A DNA stretch of 64,000 nt from the NCBI RefSeq assembly GCF_900113745.1, contig NZ_FOQL01000004.1:62001-126000 (forward strand), written 5' to 3'. The notes under the pieces are model-generated. The model worked only from the letters and a program-made list of their open reading frames with translations. It did no database searches and was not told the DNA's origin. Shown here in pieces: positions 47,378 to 57,338 of this stretch (positions within the stretch are counted from its first letter, which is position 1; every line of letters starts with the position of its first letter). The position numbers and the translations under genes are program-made. Source of the DNA: Pseudomonas guineae (GTDB taxonomy: Bacteria; Pseudomonadota; Gammaproteobacteria; Pseudomonadales; Pseudomonadaceae).

Positions 47378-48244
47378 TCAGCTGACCAGTTTTGCCGCTT
47401 GATTCAGCGTTTGCTGCAGGCCATAGCGGCCTTTCTCATCACGGCTTACGCGGCCCATGGCGGTATCCGGGTCGTGGGTAAACACCAGGCGACCGCCGCG
47501 TGTATGCAAATCGGCCAGCAGGGCTTCTTTCTCTTCAATCAAGCCTTCGGGGAAACGGTCGTAGCCCATGGTGATCGGCAGGTGCACCCACGGTGCGCCG
47601 GGGATTAGATCTGCGGGGAACACCACTGGGCCGTCCGGCATGGCGACTTCGGGAATCAACTGGCCTGGGGTGTGACCGTCGCTCCAGTGCAAGCGCCAGT
47701 CTGCACCGAGCAGCTCGCAATATGCGCTTTCATCGATTAGATGCAGGCGGCCGCTGGCCTCGAGCAGCTCCAGTAACTCGGGGATATAGGAGGCGCGGTC
47801 GCGGGCATGGGGCTGGCAGGCGCGCTGCCATTGACGCCGGCCGGTGATGAACTGCGCATTGGGGAATAGCAAACGAGCTGGTTGGCCATCTTCCCAGGCG
47901 GCGAGCAAGCCACCAGCATGGTCGAAGTGCAGGTGGGTGAGCACCACGATGTCGATGTCAGCATCACTCAGGCCTGCGGCGGCCAGGCTGTCGAGCAGCA
48001 CGTGGCGCTCTTCTTGTACGCCAAAGCGCTGTTTCAGGTCGGGGCTGAAAAACGCGCCGATGCCGGTTTCAACCAGGATGTTGCGGCCTTCCTCTTGCAC
48101 CAGTAGAGCGCGGCAACCGAGGTCGATGCGGTTCAGTTCGTCCGGTTTCATCCAGCGTTGCCACAGGGCTTTCGGCGCATTGCCGAACATGGCGCCGCCG
48201 TCGAGTTTTTGGCTGTTGCCGGTCAGAGTGGTCAGGGTTCGCAT
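47378..48244 (-). CDS. MBL-fold metal-dependent hydrolase
   Basis: The metallo-beta-lactamase-fold hydrolase has 288 residues from the ATG at 48242-48244, which follows AAGAGAA. The metal motif is [16 protein letters not shown] (HxHxDH). A second His appears in [15 protein letters not shown], with [12 protein letters not shown] (Asp) and [10 protein letters not shown] after it. The subgroup contains lactonases and thioesterases; the substrate is not readable. The frame stays open to 48493, but that part crosses the repeats and was rejected. Confidence 0.85.
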   Translation of the reverse strand: MRTLTTLTGNSQKLDGGAMFGNAPKALWQRWMKPDELNRIDLGCRALLVQEEGRNILVETGIGAFFSPDLKQRFGVQEERHVLLDSLAAAGLSDADIDIVVLTHLHFDHAGGLLAAWEDGQPARLLFPNAQFITGRRQWQRACQPHARDRASYIPELLELLEASGRLHLIDESAYCELLGADWRLHWSDGHTPGQLIPEVAMPDGPVVFPADLIPGAPWVHLPITMGYDRFPEGLIEEKEALLADLHTRGGRLVFTHDPDTAMGRVSRDEKGRYGLQQTLNQAAKLVS

Positions 48245-48351
48245 GGGGATTCTCTTGTTCTTGTCGGGGATTGCACGGTGGATCGTTGAAGCGTGAGCCA
48301 CATAGGTGAGTGTGGCCATTGGACGAAGGGCTGATGGGGTTGTTAATACCC

Positions 48352-48371
48352 GTCGAGTCGAGTCGAGTCGA
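48352..48371. repeat. Four tandem copies of GTCGA
   Basis: A perfect five-base unit is repeated four times just before the paired REP-like hairpins. Such short repeats can change copy number by slippage. Confidence 0.7.
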
Positions 48372-48375
48372 GCGT

Positions 48376-48448
48376 GGTGGATCGGTGAAGCGTGATCCAC
48401 CCTACGGGTCATGTCGACGTAGGGTGGATGTCGCTTTTTACATCCACC
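48376..48448. repeat. Pair of REP-like hairpins in inverted orientation
   Basis: The first hairpin pairs GGTGGATC (48376-48383) with GATCCACC (48394-48401) and ends CCCTACG. The second begins CGTAGGGTGGATG and pairs with CATCCACC (48441-48448). Together they form a BIME-like pair between the hydrolase and thiolase genes. Confidence 0.7.
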
Positions 48449-48455
48449 GCGCCGT

Positions 48456-49634
48456 TTAGCGCTCGATGGCCAGCGCCACGCCTTGGCCGCCACCGATGCA
48501 CAGGGTGGCCAGGCCTTTGTGCGCGTCGCGGCGGATCATCTCATGGATCAGGCTGACCAGAATGCGGCAGCCCGACGCGCCGATTGGGTGGCCGAGGGCG
48601 ATGGCGCCGCCGTTGACGTTGACCTTGGCGCTGTCCCACTGCAGTTCGCGCCCGACCGCAATGGCCTGGGCGGCGAAGGCTTCATTGGCCTCGATCAGGT
48701 CGAGTTGCTCCAGGCTCCAGTTGGCTTTCTCTAGGGCGCGGCAGGTGGCGAACACCGGGCCGATGCCCATGGTCGCCGGGTCGACGCCGGCACTGGCGTG
48801 GGCCTTGATTCGCGCCAGCACCGGCAGGTTCAGCTCGGCGGCTTTAGTGGCGCTCATCAGCAGCACAGCGGCCGCGCCGTCGTTGAGGGTTGAGGCATTG
48901 CCCGCGGTGACGCTGCCGTCGCGCTTGAAGGCCGGGCGCAGTTTACCCAAGGCTTCCAGAGTGCTGCTGGCGCGCGGTTGTTCATCGGCGGCGACGATCA
49001 GGCTGTCACCTTTGCGCTGAGGGATTTCAATCGGGGTGATTTCGTTGGCAAAGCGGCCGGCCTCAACAGCGGCGCAGGCGCGCAGCTGCGAGTGCGCGGC
49101 GAAGGCATCCTGCTCGGAGCGGCTGATGCCGTACTGTTCGGCCAGGTTCTCGGCGGTGATGCCCATGTGGTAATCGTTGAAGGCATCCCACAGGCCGTCG
49201 TGGATCATGGTGTCGACTAACTGGCCGTGGCCCATGCGCAGGCCATTACGTGAACCGTTCAGCACGTGTGGCGACTGGCTCATGTTTTCCTGGCCGCCGG
49301 CGATGATCACCTCGGCGTCGCCGCAGCGAATGGCTTGGGCCGCCATGATCACGGCCTTGAGGCCGGAGCCGCAGACTTTGTTCAGGGTCAGCGCTGGCAC
49401 CGTGTGCGGCAGGCCGGCTTTGAGTGTGCTCTGGCGGGCCGGATTCTGCCCGGCACCGGCGGTCAGAACCTGGCCGAGTATGACTTCGTCGACTTGTTCG
49501 GCGGGCAGGCCGGTGTCGGCGAGCAGGCGGCGGATAACGGCAGCGCCCAGATCAACAGCGCTCACGCTGCTCAATGCACCCTGAAAGGCACCGATGGCGG
49601 TGCGGGTGGCGGCGACTATGGCGACTTCTTGCAT
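48456..49634 (-). CDS. Acetyl-CoA C-acetyltransferase (thiolase)
   Basis: The cytosolic thiolase interconverts two acetyl-CoA and acetoacetyl-CoA. The ATG at 49632-49634 follows GAGGAAG and gives 392 residues. [20 protein letters not shown] carries the acylated Cys, [13 protein letters not shown] is conserved, NEAFAAQ and [15 protein letters not shown] hold the active-site His, and [13 protein letters not shown] the second Cys. It belongs to the AtoB/PhbA group and likely ends a fatty-acid or acetoacetate pathway with the neighbouring acyl-CoA genes. Confidence 0.94.
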   Translation of the reverse strand: MQEVAIVAATRTAIGAFQGALSSVSAVDLGAAVIRRLLADTGLPAEQVDEVILGQVLTAGAGQNPARQSTLKAGLPHTVPALTLNKVCGSGLKAVIMAAQAIRCGDAEVIIAGGQENMSQSPHVLNGSRNGLRMGHGQLVDTMIHDGLWDAFNDYHMGITAENLAEQYGISRSEQDAFAAHSQLRACAAVEAGRFANEITPIEIPQRKGDSLIVAADEQPRASSTLEALGKLRPAFKRDGSVTAGNASTLNDGAAAVLLMSATKAAELNLPVLARIKAHASAGVDPATMGIGPVFATCRALEKANWSLEQLDLIEANEAFAAQAIAVGRELQWDSAKVNVNGGAIALGHPIGASGCRILVSLIHEMIRRDAHKGLATLCIGGGQGVALAIER

Positions 49635-49673
49635 GTGCTTCCTCGTGCTGCCGGGGCAGCCAGTGGCTCGAAT

Positions 49674-49704
49674 AAAAAACGCGACGCCCAATAAGGGCGC
49701 CGCG
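49674..49704 (-). terminator. Rho-independent terminator after the acyl-CoA dehydrogenase gene
   Basis: On the minus strand a GC-rich stem (CGCGGCGCCC with GGGCGTCGCG, one mismatch) is followed by six Ts. Confidence 0.82.
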
Positions 49705-49755
49705 CAAACGCTCAACCGGTGTTCGCAGTTCCCGCCAGGTTGGGGCGGGTTGGCG

Positions 49756-51528
49756 TCAGAATTGCTCGGCGCGCAGGCCGTATAGCGCGTCGCTGCCTGC
49801 GCGAATGCTGGCTTCCAGGGTCAGGCTGCGTGGTAGCAGGCGGGCGAAGAAGAACTCGGCGGTGGCCAGCTTGGCGCTGTAAAACGCTTCATCTTCGCTG
49901 CACTTGGCCTGAGCCACGGCGGCCATGCGCGCCCACATCCAGGCGTAGGCGGTGTAGCCGAACAGGTGCAGGTACTCCACCGACGCCGCGCCGGTTTCGT
50001 GCGGGTTGCCCGCGGCACGCTCCTGCAGCCAGCTGCTGGTGCGCTCCAGGCGCTCAACGGCATCCAGCAGAGCGGCGGCATACGGCGCATCGGGCTGCTC
50101 GGCGAAACGGCGAATCTCCTGGGTGAACTGGCGCAGCGCTACGCCGCCGTTGGCGATGACCTTACGCCCGAGCAGGTCGAGGGCCTGGATGCCGTTGGTG
50201 CCTTCGTAGATCTGCGCGATGCGCACGTCGCGCACCAGTTGCTCCTGGCCCCATTCGCGGATGTAGCCGTGGCCGCCGAACACCTGTTGGCCATGGATGC
50301 AGCTGTCCAACCCGGTGTCGGTAAAGAACGCCTTGGCCACCGGAGTGAGCAGGGCGACCAAGGCATCGGCGGCCTGGCGCTCGCTGCTGTCGTCGCTGAA
50401 CTTGCTGAGGTCAAGCTGCTGGCCGACATAGCAGGCAAACGCCCGACCGCCTTCGGTGAGGGCCTTCATGGTCAGCAGCATGCGCCGCACATCGGCGTGC
50501 ACGATGATCGGATCAGCGGCTTTGTCCTGGGCTTCCGGGCCGCTGGCGGAACGGCTTTGCAGGCGCTCGCGGGCGTAGTCGCGGGCCGCCTGGTAAGACG
50601 CTTCGGCGCAGCCGATGCCCTGGATGCCGATGGACAGGCGCTCGTAGTTCATCATGGTGAACATCGCCGCCAGGCCTTTATTCGGCTCGCCGATCAGGTA
50701 GCCGCTGGCGCCGTCGAAGTTCATCACGCACGTGGCCGAGGCCTTGATGCCCATCTTGTGTTCGATCGAACCGCAGCTCACCGTGTTGCGCGCCGCCAGG
50801 CTGCCGTCGGCATTGACCAGCACCTTGGGCACCAGAAACAGCGAGATACCACGCGCGCCAGCGGGGGCGTCGGGCAGCTTGGCCAGCACCAGGTGGATGA
50901 TGTTTTCGGTGAGGTCCTGCTCGCCGCCGGTGATAAAAATCTTGCTGCCGCTGATCTGGTAGCTGCCATCGGCTTGCGGTTCGGCCTTGGTACGGATTAG
51001 CCCTAAGTCGGTGCCGGCATGGGCTTCGGTCAGGCACATGGAGCCGGCCCAGCGGCCTTCATACATCGGCGGCAAGTAGGTGTTTTTCAGTTCTTCACTG
51101 GCGTGCGCGTCGATGGCCAGGCAGGCACCGGAGCTCAGCGCCGAATACAGAGCGAAGCTGGAGCCAGCGGCGTAGAGCATTTCTTCAAATGCCACGGCGA
51201 GCATCTTTGGCATGCCCATGCCGCCGTAGGTAGGGTTACCGGACAGGCCGACCCAGCCACCTTCAATGTAAGTGGCATAGGCTTCTTTGAAGCCTGCCGG
51301 GGTGCGTACATCGCCTGCAATCCATTGCGCGCCTTCTTCATCACCGCTGCGGTTGAGCGGGGCGATCAGGCCGCCAGTAACCTTGGCGGCTTCTTCCAGA
51401 ATGGCATCGGCAGTATCGGCGTCGATGGTTTCAGCCAGTGCCGGCAGGCGAGCCCATAGGCTCGGGGCATCGAACACTTCATGGAGGACAAAGCGCAGGT
51501 CGCGCAGCGGGGCGTTGTACTCAGGCAT
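49756..51528 (-). CDS. Acyl-CoA dehydrogenase, long form with C-terminal extension
   Basis: The FAD enzyme oxidises acyl-CoA at alpha-beta; its 590 residues are about 200 longer than classic acyl-CoA dehydrogenases. It fits the group with an extra C-terminal domain (about 470-590), which includes DmdC, the methylmercaptopropionyl-CoA dehydrogenase. [12 protein letters not shown] and [13 protein letters not shown] bind FAD, and [23 protein letters not shown] includes the catalytic Glu (YEGTN). [19 protein letters not shown] is the family N-terminus. Its substrate is not readable. It has its own terminator, so it is not simply co-transcribed with the thiolase. Confidence 0.93.
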   Translation of the reverse strand: MPEYNAPLRDLRFVLHEVFDAPSLWARLPALAETIDADTADAILEEAAKVTGGLIAPLNRSGDEEGAQWIAGDVRTPAGFKEAYATYIEGGWVGLSGNPTYGGMGMPKMLAVAFEEMLYAAGSSFALYSALSSGACLAIDAHASEELKNTYLPPMYEGRWAGSMCLTEAHAGTDLGLIRTKAEPQADGSYQISGSKIFITGGEQDLTENIIHLVLAKLPDAPAGARGISLFLVPKVLVNADGSLAARNTVSCGSIEHKMGIKASATCVMNFDGASGYLIGEPNKGLAAMFTMMNYERLSIGIQGIGCAEASYQAARDYARERLQSRSASGPEAQDKAADPIIVHADVRRMLLTMKALTEGGRAFACYVGQQLDLSKFSDDSSERQAADALVALLTPVAKAFFTDTGLDSCIHGQQVFGGHGYIREWGQEQLVRDVRIAQIYEGTNGIQALDLLGRKVIANGGVALRQFTQEIRRFAEQPDAPYAAALLDAVERLERTSSWLQERAAGNPHETGAASVEYLHLFGYTAYAWMWARMAAVAQAKCSEDEAFYSAKLATAEFFFARLLPRSLTLEASIRAGSDALYGLRAEQF

Positions 51529-51571
51529 CGGCAGTTTCTCGCACAGATGCCGCGCAGAGCGCGGCGATTAA

Positions 51572-51603
51572 AACGCCCCTGGCGTTATTGCACCCGGGGC
51601 GTT
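51572..51603 (-). terminator. Terminator after the NCS2-type permease gene
   Basis: AACGCCCC (51572-51579) pairs with GGGGCGTT (51596-51603). On the minus strand the stem runs into TTTTAAT. A second stem (GGCCCGC/GCGGGCC, 51621-51640) lies nearer the permease stop. Confidence 0.75.
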
Positions 51604-51648
51604 GCAGGAATAAGCAACACGGCCCGCAGCGCGGCGGGCCGGGTATGG

Positions 51649-53019
51649 TCACTCGGCCTCGGCCGGGCCTTTGACGGTGTTTTTAGTGGTGAATTTGAGC
51701 AGGTGGGTGCGCTCGACCAGGATGTACAGCGCGGCACCTGCAGCCAGGCCCCAGCCTGCGCCGTAGACGGCCAGTACCACACCCATGGTGCCGGCCACGC
51801 CGCGCTCGGTGTTGTTGCTCAGTTGCTCGAACCCCACCATCAGGCAGATATAGCCGGTAAGGATCAGCGTCAGCGACAGGGCAATCGGCAGCACCGGCTG
51901 GAAGAAGCTCACCAGCGGCAAGGCGAACAGGGCGATAAAGCCGGTGATCCAGAACGTGCCCGCGCCGCTGTAGATCGAATCCATGGCTTTGCGGCCGTAC
52001 TTGTAACGCTCGGCCATGGTTGCCGCGACGGCTGTCCACAGCGGCCCAGCCAAGCCCGGATACGGGGCGAAGAAGGCATGCAGCGCGTTGCGCAGGGCGG
52101 TGACCAAATGCACGCGGTCGATGTTGTTCTCGATCACTTCGTCAGTGCGCAGTTCATCGGCGCGCTGCATCAGCGACTGGCCGACGATGATGTCGCCAAA
52201 CGCGATGACATAAGCGATAACCGCCGTGGGTACGGCCAGCAGGAACACATCCAAACCCGGGAAACCAACGCTGAACGGCAGGTAGTTCCACATCTCGGCG
52301 AAGGCTGGCGCGGTGATGCCAAATTTCACGTCGGGCATCTTGTATTCGCCCACGGCAATGCCGATGAAAATCGCGATCAACATACCCGGCACCATGCCGT
52401 AGTTGACGATTTTGCGCGCCAACGGCACGCGCTCGGTGAGGCCTTTAAACGACACCGAGAACATCAGGTACAGGCAGATCAGGCTGCCCAGCACCAGGGA
52501 AATCGGCGTGTTGGCCAGGCGGCCACCGGTGGAGATTTCGCCCATCAGTGCCGCAATACCCGCACCGATGATGATCCCGCCTTTCATCGAGTTGGGAATC
52601 AACTTCACCAGGGTGCTGCCCAGGCGCGTGACGCCGAGGAACAGGAAGATCACGCAGACCAGAAATTGCAGGGCAAACAGTGCCTGAATGGCTTCGGGGC
52701 CGGGTTTGAAATTGCCGAGAAACAGCAATACAACCGGAATGCCGGGGGTGATCCAGCCGGGCACGAAGGGCACACCGAGCAGCGCCGGCAGCATAAAGCC
52801 GACACCACACACCACGACATAGGCGAGGGCTACGTCGTAGGGTAGGCCGAGGTATTTTTCCAGCAGCGGGATCATCGCCAGGCTGACCACGAACATGATC
52901 AACGCTTGCAGCATCTCCGCGGTTTCCCAGCGGTAGTGGACAAAGGGCAGGCGCACTTTGAACGGGCCGACTGGCCAGTGCGGTTGTTCGTCGCCGTCAC
53001 GGCGCTTGAAAATTTGCAT
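51649..53019 (-). CDS. Xanthine/uracil (NCS2/solute carrier 23) family permease
   Basis: The 456-residue membrane protein has about 12-14 helices. IPNSMKGGIIIGAGIAALMGE and AYVIAFGDIIVGQSLMQRADEL (with the Gln typical of NCS2 substrate sites) support the family, as does the mid-protein GYGMVPGM-like YGMVPGMLIAIF. The start follows GGAGAATCTTT. It lies between the acyl-CoA ligase and dehydrogenase genes, so its substrate may be an organic acid or other catabolic substrate, not a nucleobase; this is inference. Confidence 0.8.
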   Translation of the reverse strand: MQIFKRRDGDEQPHWPVGPFKVRLPFVHYRWETAEMLQALIMFVVSLAMIPLLEKYLGLPYDVALAYVVVCGVGFMLPALLGVPFVPGWITPGIPVVLLFLGNFKPGPEAIQALFALQFLVCVIFLFLGVTRLGSTLVKLIPNSMKGGIIIGAGIAALMGEISTGGRLANTPISLVLGSLICLYLMFSVSFKGLTERVPLARKIVNYGMVPGMLIAIFIGIAVGEYKMPDVKFGITAPAFAEMWNYLPFSVGFPGLDVFLLAVPTAVIAYVIAFGDIIVGQSLMQRADELRTDEVIENNIDRVHLVTALRNALHAFFAPYPGLAGPLWTAVAATMAERYKYGRKAMDSIYSGAGTFWITGFIALFALPLVSFFQPVLPIALSLTLILTGYICLMVGFEQLSNNTERGVAGTMGVVLAVYGAGWGLAAGAALYILVERTHLLKFTTKNTVKGPAEAE

Positions 53020-53146
53020 AAAGATTCTCCGTCGGCCGCCAGGGCCGGTTCTTGTTGTTGTGTAAACGGTGTGTTTTCTGTGCGTTGCTGGTTGTGGAAG
53101 GCGCTTGAACGGCGACAGTCGCGGCTTAAGCCCCTCTCACAAGGCG

Positions 53147-54769
53147 TCAGAGGGCCTTGGCCATATCGCGCAGGACGAACTTCTGGATCTTGCCGGTGCT
53201 GGTCTTCGGCAGTTGGGTGAAGACCACGGTTTTTGGTACTTTGAAACCGGCCAGGTGTTCGCGGCTGAAACTGATGATGTCCGCCTCGCTGACCTGCTGT
53301 TGGTCGGCCTTGAGGGTGATAAAAGCGCAGGGGGTTTCGCCCCATTTCTCGTCTGGGCGAGCCACCACGGCGGCTTCGAGCACGCCGGGGTGACGGTAGA
53401 GCACGCCTTCCACCTCAATGGTGGAAATGTTCTCGCCGCCGGAGATGATGATGTCTTTCAGGCGGTCCTTGATTTCCACGTAGCCGTTCGGGTGACACAC
53501 GGCCAAGTCGCCGGTGTGGAACCAGTCGCCGGCAAAGGCTTCGGCGGTGGCGCTGGGGTTCTTCAGGTAGCCCTTCATCACGGTGTTACCGCGCATAAAG
53601 ATTTCGCCGATGGTTTCGCCATCGCGCGGGGTCGGCTCCAGGGTTTTCGGGTCGGCTACCATCACCCCTTCCAGGGTGGGGTAACGCACGCCTTGACGAG
53701 ATTTGAGTACCGCGCGCTCGTCCAGCGGCAAGGCGTCCCATTCGGCGTGCCAGGCGCACAGGGTCACCGGGCCGTACACTTCGGTCAGGCCGTAAACGTG
53801 GGTGACCTGGATGCCCATTTCTTCTACCGCACCAATCACTTTGGCGGGCGGCGCAGCCCCGGCCACCATGGCCTTGACTGGGTGATCGATGGCGGCCTTA
53901 GCTTCGGCGGGCATATTCACCAGGGCATTGAGCACGATCGGGGCGCCACACATGTGGGTGACCTGCTCGCTGCGAATCAGGGTGAGGATCTTCGCCGGGT
54001 CGACGCGGCGCAGGAACACATGCACGCCCGCCAGGGCGGTGATGGTCCAGGGGTAGCACCAGCCGTTGCAGTGGAACATCGGCAGGGTCCAGAGGTACAC
54101 CGGGTGGTTGCCCATGGCCCAGGTCATCTGGTTGCCCAGCGAGTTCAGGTAAGCGCCACGGTGGTGGTAAACCACGCCCTTGGGGTTGCCGGTGGTGCCG
54201 GAGGTGTAGTTGAGGCTGATCGCCTGCCACTCGTCTGCCGGCCACTGCCAGGCAAACTGCGGATCGCCTTCGGCCAAAAAGGCCTCGTAGTCGAGGTCGC
54301 TGACGGCTTGGCCTTCGCCGTACTCGGGGTCATCGACGTCGATCACCAGCGGCGGATGATCGAGCATACCCACGGCAGCGTGGATCACGTCATAGAATTC
54401 GCGGTCGGTGATCAGCACCTTGGCTTCGCCGTGCTGCAGCATAAAAGCGATGGCCTCGGCATCCAGGCGCACGTTGAGGGTGTTGAGCACTGCGCCGATC
54501 ATCGGCACGCCAAAATGCGCTTCGAGCATCTGCGGTATGTTCGGCAGCATCACCGCCACCGTATCGCCTTTACCGATGCCACGGCCGGCCAGCGCCGAAG
54601 CCAGGCGCCTGCAGCGCGCGTAAGTCTCGGCCCAGTCACGACGAATCGAACCATGCACCACGGCCGGGTAGTGCGGGTAAACACTGGCGGTACGCTCGAT
54701 AAAGCTCAGTGGCGAGAGGGCGATATGGTTAACAGCGGCAGGCTCAAGGCCCTGTTCATAGATCGACAT
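53147..54769 (-). CDS. AMP-forming acyl-CoA ligase (medium-chain/AlkK-like)
   Basis: The enzyme activates a carboxylic acid to its CoA thioester with ATP. The ATG at 54767-54769 gives 540 residues (a GTG four codons upstream is also possible). The AMP-binding motif is LNYTSGTTGNPKGVVYHHR. VYGLTEVYGPVT, DWFHTGDLAV and KDIIISGGENIS are the later conserved motifs. The C-terminal catalytic Lys is in LPKTSTGKIQKFVLR. The best-matching group by eye is AlkK-like medium-chain ligases, of which DmdB is a relative. It is divergent from a histidine kinase gene. Confidence 0.92.
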   Translation of the reverse strand: MSIYEQGLEPAAVNHIALSPLSFIERTASVYPHYPAVVHGSIRRDWAETYARCRRLASALAGRGIGKGDTVAVMLPNIPQMLEAHFGVPMIGAVLNTLNVRLDAEAIAFMLQHGEAKVLITDREFYDVIHAAVGMLDHPPLVIDVDDPEYGEGQAVSDLDYEAFLAEGDPQFAWQWPADEWQAISLNYTSGTTGNPKGVVYHHRGAYLNSLGNQMTWAMGNHPVYLWTLPMFHCNGWCYPWTITALAGVHVFLRRVDPAKILTLIRSEQVTHMCGAPIVLNALVNMPAEAKAAIDHPVKAMVAGAAPPAKVIGAVEEMGIQVTHVYGLTEVYGPVTLCAWHAEWDALPLDERAVLKSRQGVRYPTLEGVMVADPKTLEPTPRDGETIGEIFMRGNTVMKGYLKNPSATAEAFAGDWFHTGDLAVCHPNGYVEIKDRLKDIIISGGENISTIEVEGVLYRHPGVLEAAVVARPDEKWGETPCAFITLKADQQQVSEADIISFSREHLAGFKVPKTVVFTQLPKTSTGKIQKFVLRDMAKAL

Positions 54770-54893
54770 GCAAGTACCCACGGCAGATTGGATGCTCGGG
54801 CCATTGTGCGGGTAGTCTTACGCATAGGCCCGGTATTGTTCTGGGTCTATTTATATATCTGATGGGTTTTATATGGAAGTTAAACCATAGTTG

Positions 54894-54911
54894 TATAGTA
54901 ATTATACTATA
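54894..54911. promoter_or_regulatory. AT-rich dyad in the ligase/kinase divergent region
   Basis: TATAGTA-ATTA-TACTATA is a perfect 7-base inverted repeat in an AT-rich island (54850-54920) between the acyl-CoA ligase and sensor kinase genes. It may be a binding site or a promoter -10 region. Confidence 0.4.
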
Positions 54912-55012
54912 TTATTTTCTGACGATTAGCCCTTGGTCGCTTTGCATTTGCCGGCCGCCGGCCTGATGCTGCGCCGCCTCGCGCAATGAGTGGCCGATAG
55001 GAATGAAACTGG

Positions 55013-57298
55013 ATGAATGAGATCTCCGTGCAGCTGCACAGCTGGTTGTGTATGCAGCGTGAGTGCTTGCCGCTGGCGGTGCGTGCCGATGCGCTGTTGC
55101 GCGCCCTGCATGCCTGCCCGGAAGTGCGCCAGGCGTTTTTTTTGCGCTGGCAAGCGAGCACGGCGATCTACAGCCATGAAGGCAATGCGCCGCATCTGCC
55201 GCCGGGCTTTGGTGACCCGCTGCAAGCCAGTGATCAGTTGCTGTTTGAGCGCTTGCAGCAAGAGCCTCGGCTGGACTTGGCCGCGCTACGTCAATTGCCG
55301 TGCTGGCTGGCGGGGCGAGTGCGGCGTGCCGGGCTCAACCACGGCCAGGCGCTCGCCCTGGCGCTGGATGAGGGGCAGCCCGGTCTACTGCTGATTGAGT
55401 TGCAGGAACACGCCGGGAGCGACTGGCTCGGGCTGGTGCATCAGCTGCTGCTAGCGGTGCTCGCCAGCCTGCCGCAGCAGGCGCGTGGCAGTCTGTTGCT
55501 GGGCAGTGATCCGCAGCCCAGCCTGTTACTGGATATCGACGCGCGGCCGCTGCAACTAAATGCCGCCATGCAGGCACTGCTGGGTGAGCAATCGCTGGCG
55601 CTGGTAGCCGATTTGTTGCCGGTCAACGCGCCGCAACTGGTGCGCGCCTGTTTGCAGCAAGGGCGGGCCATCGAAGCGGTTGAGGCGCAGCATGCCGGCC
55701 AAGTGCTGATGTGGACCTTTATGCCCGATGCTGCCGAGCAGCAGGTGCTGGCGCGCTGTCGACCCGCGACCGCCCAGTTGCAGGCCGAGCGTGAAGCGGC
55801 CAAGGCCAGCCGCCTGTACCGGCTGATTACCGAGAACACCACCGACCTGATCTCCCGGCACACCCCCGATGGCTGTTTTCTCGACGCCTCGCCGGCCAGT
55901 TGGACGCTGCTCGGTTACTGGCCGGAAGTGTTGCGCGGGACCTTGGTGCAGGCGCTGTTTCATGAGCAGGACCAACAGCATCTGGTCGACAGCACCCGTG
56001 AAGCCCTCGAGCAAGACGGCTATCACACCATGACCTACCGTATTCGCCACCGCGATGGTCATTATTTGTGGTTTGAGACCGCCAGCCGCGCGATCCGTGA
56101 AACCTATACCGGCGCGGTGGTTGAAGTGGTCAGCGTGTCGCGCGATATCACCGCGCGGGTGCTGGCCGAAGAGAACAAGCGGCGCTTGGCTGAGGTGGTG
56201 GAAGCCAATACCGACCTGGTGCTGTTTATCGACCCTAATGGGCACCTCACACACCTCAATCCGTCTGCGCGGCATGCGTTGAATATTGAGGATCAGCAGC
56301 CGTTACCGCCGCTCGAAAAGCTCTTGGCGCCAAGCGATTTTCAGCAGTTGCAGCGCCATGGTTGGGCGGCCGCCGATGCAGCCGGGGTGTGGAGCGCCGA
56401 GGTGCGCCTGCTGCCGCAGGGGCCGCGTGCGCCGCTGCCGGTGTCGCTGGTGCTGCTGGCGCACCGCGGCCGCGATGGCGAGCATTACTACTCGCTGGTG
56501 GCGCGCGACATGACCGAGCGTGAATTGCGTGAGGCTGAGCAGCGGCGCCATCAGGATGAGCTGGCGCACACGGCGCGGCTGGTCACCCTCGGCGAGCTGG
56601 CATCCGGTATCGCCCATGAGATCAATCAACCGCTGGCGGCGGTGGTCAACTATGCCAGCGCCAGCCAACGCTACCTCAAGGCGCTGGGCGCTAACCCTGA
56701 GGCGGCGAGCAAGGTGGCGCAAGGGCTGGAGCGGATCAACGAGCACGCCAACCACGCCTCGGAAGTGATCAAACGCTTGCGCGCTTTTCTGCGCAAGGGG
56801 CAGCGCCGCACTCAGGCGCTGGATATTGCCAGCGTGGCACGCGAGGCAGTGCGGCTGTGCCAATGGGAGGCGAGCAATTGGCAGGTGACCATCGATGAGC
56901 AATTGGCGGACAATCTGCCACCGGTGTATGCCGACCGGATTCTGCTGGAACAGGTGCTGCTCAACCTGCTGCGCAATGCCATTGACGCCAACCGTGAGGC
57001 TCACCCCGGCCACTCTTCGCGTATCGAACTCAGCGCCGCCGAGCAGGATGGCCAGCTCTGTGTGCGCGTGTGGGATCAGGGGCCGGGTGTGGTGCAGGGT
57101 GAGCTGGAGCATATTTTTACCCCGTTCTACACCAGCAAGGCCGAAGGGCTGGGGCTGGGCCTGTCGATGAGCCGCAGTATCATAGAAGGCTTTGGCGGGG
57201 CGCTGGAGGCGCACCCTGGCACGGCCGGCGGCTTGTGCCTGGAGTGCCGCTTGCCGCTACTGCGCGGCGAGGACGCTGAGCGCCTTGTAGGGCTTTAG
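55013..57298 (+). CDS. PAS-domain sensor histidine kinase (FixL-like class)
   Basis: The 761-residue protein has no membrane segments. An N-terminal GAF-like region (about 1-230) precedes two PAS domains (about 265-385 and 390-510; YRIRHRDGHYLWFETASRAI is a PAS/PAC core). The phosphoacceptor domain has GELASGIAHEINQPLAAVVN with His535. The ATPase domain has LLNLLRNAIDANREA (N box) and RVWDQGPGV and GLGLGLSMS (G boxes). It is followed 40 bases on by a FixJ-type regulator, its likely partner. Being divergent from the acyl-CoA ligase, it may sense a related metabolite. Confidence 0.93.
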   Translation: MNEISVQLHSWLCMQRECLPLAVRADALLRALHACPEVRQAFFLRWQASTAIYSHEGNAPHLPPGFGDPLQASDQLLFERLQQEPRLDLAALRQLPCWLAGRVRRAGLNHGQALALALDEGQPGLLLIELQEHAGSDWLGLVHQLLLAVLASLPQQARGSLLLGSDPQPSLLLDIDARPLQLNAAMQALLGEQSLALVADLLPVNAPQLVRACLQQGRAIEAVEAQHAGQVLMWTFMPDAAEQQVLARCRPATAQLQAEREAAKASRLYRLITENTTDLISRHTPDGCFLDASPASWTLLGYWPEVLRGTLVQALFHEQDQQHLVDSTREALEQDGYHTMTYRIRHRDGHYLWFETASRAIRETYTGAVVEVVSVSRDITARVLAEENKRRLAEVVEANTDLVLFIDPNGHLTHLNPSARHALNIEDQQPLPPLEKLLAPSDFQQLQRHGWAAADAAGVWSAEVRLLPQGPRAPLPVSLVLLAHRGRDGEHYYSLVARDMTERELREAEQRRHQDELAHTARLVTLGELASGIAHEINQPLAAVVNYASASQRYLKALGANPEAASKVAQGLERINEHANHASEVIKRLRAFLRKGQRRTQALDIASVAREAVRLCQWEASNWQVTIDEQLADNLPPVYADRILLEQVLLNLLRNAIDANREAHPGHSSRIELSAAEQDGQLCVRVWDQGPGVVQGELEHIFTPFYTSKAEGLGLGLSMSRSIIEGFGGALEAHPGTAGGLCLECRLPLLRGEDAERLVGL

Positions 57299-57338
57299 CC
57301 GCAATACAGCCAATGCATAACAAGAAAAGGAGCAGGGC

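Noticed and set aside
46290..48448. CRISPR array, because of the repeated palindromes
   Set aside because: The repeats are few, inverted and irregularly spaced, with no uniform spacers and no cas genes.
51481..54862. Very long plus-strand open frames opposite the permease and acyl-CoA ligase genes
   Set aside because: Both are antisense to genes with full family motifs, and their His/Gln/Gly-rich translations look non-biological.
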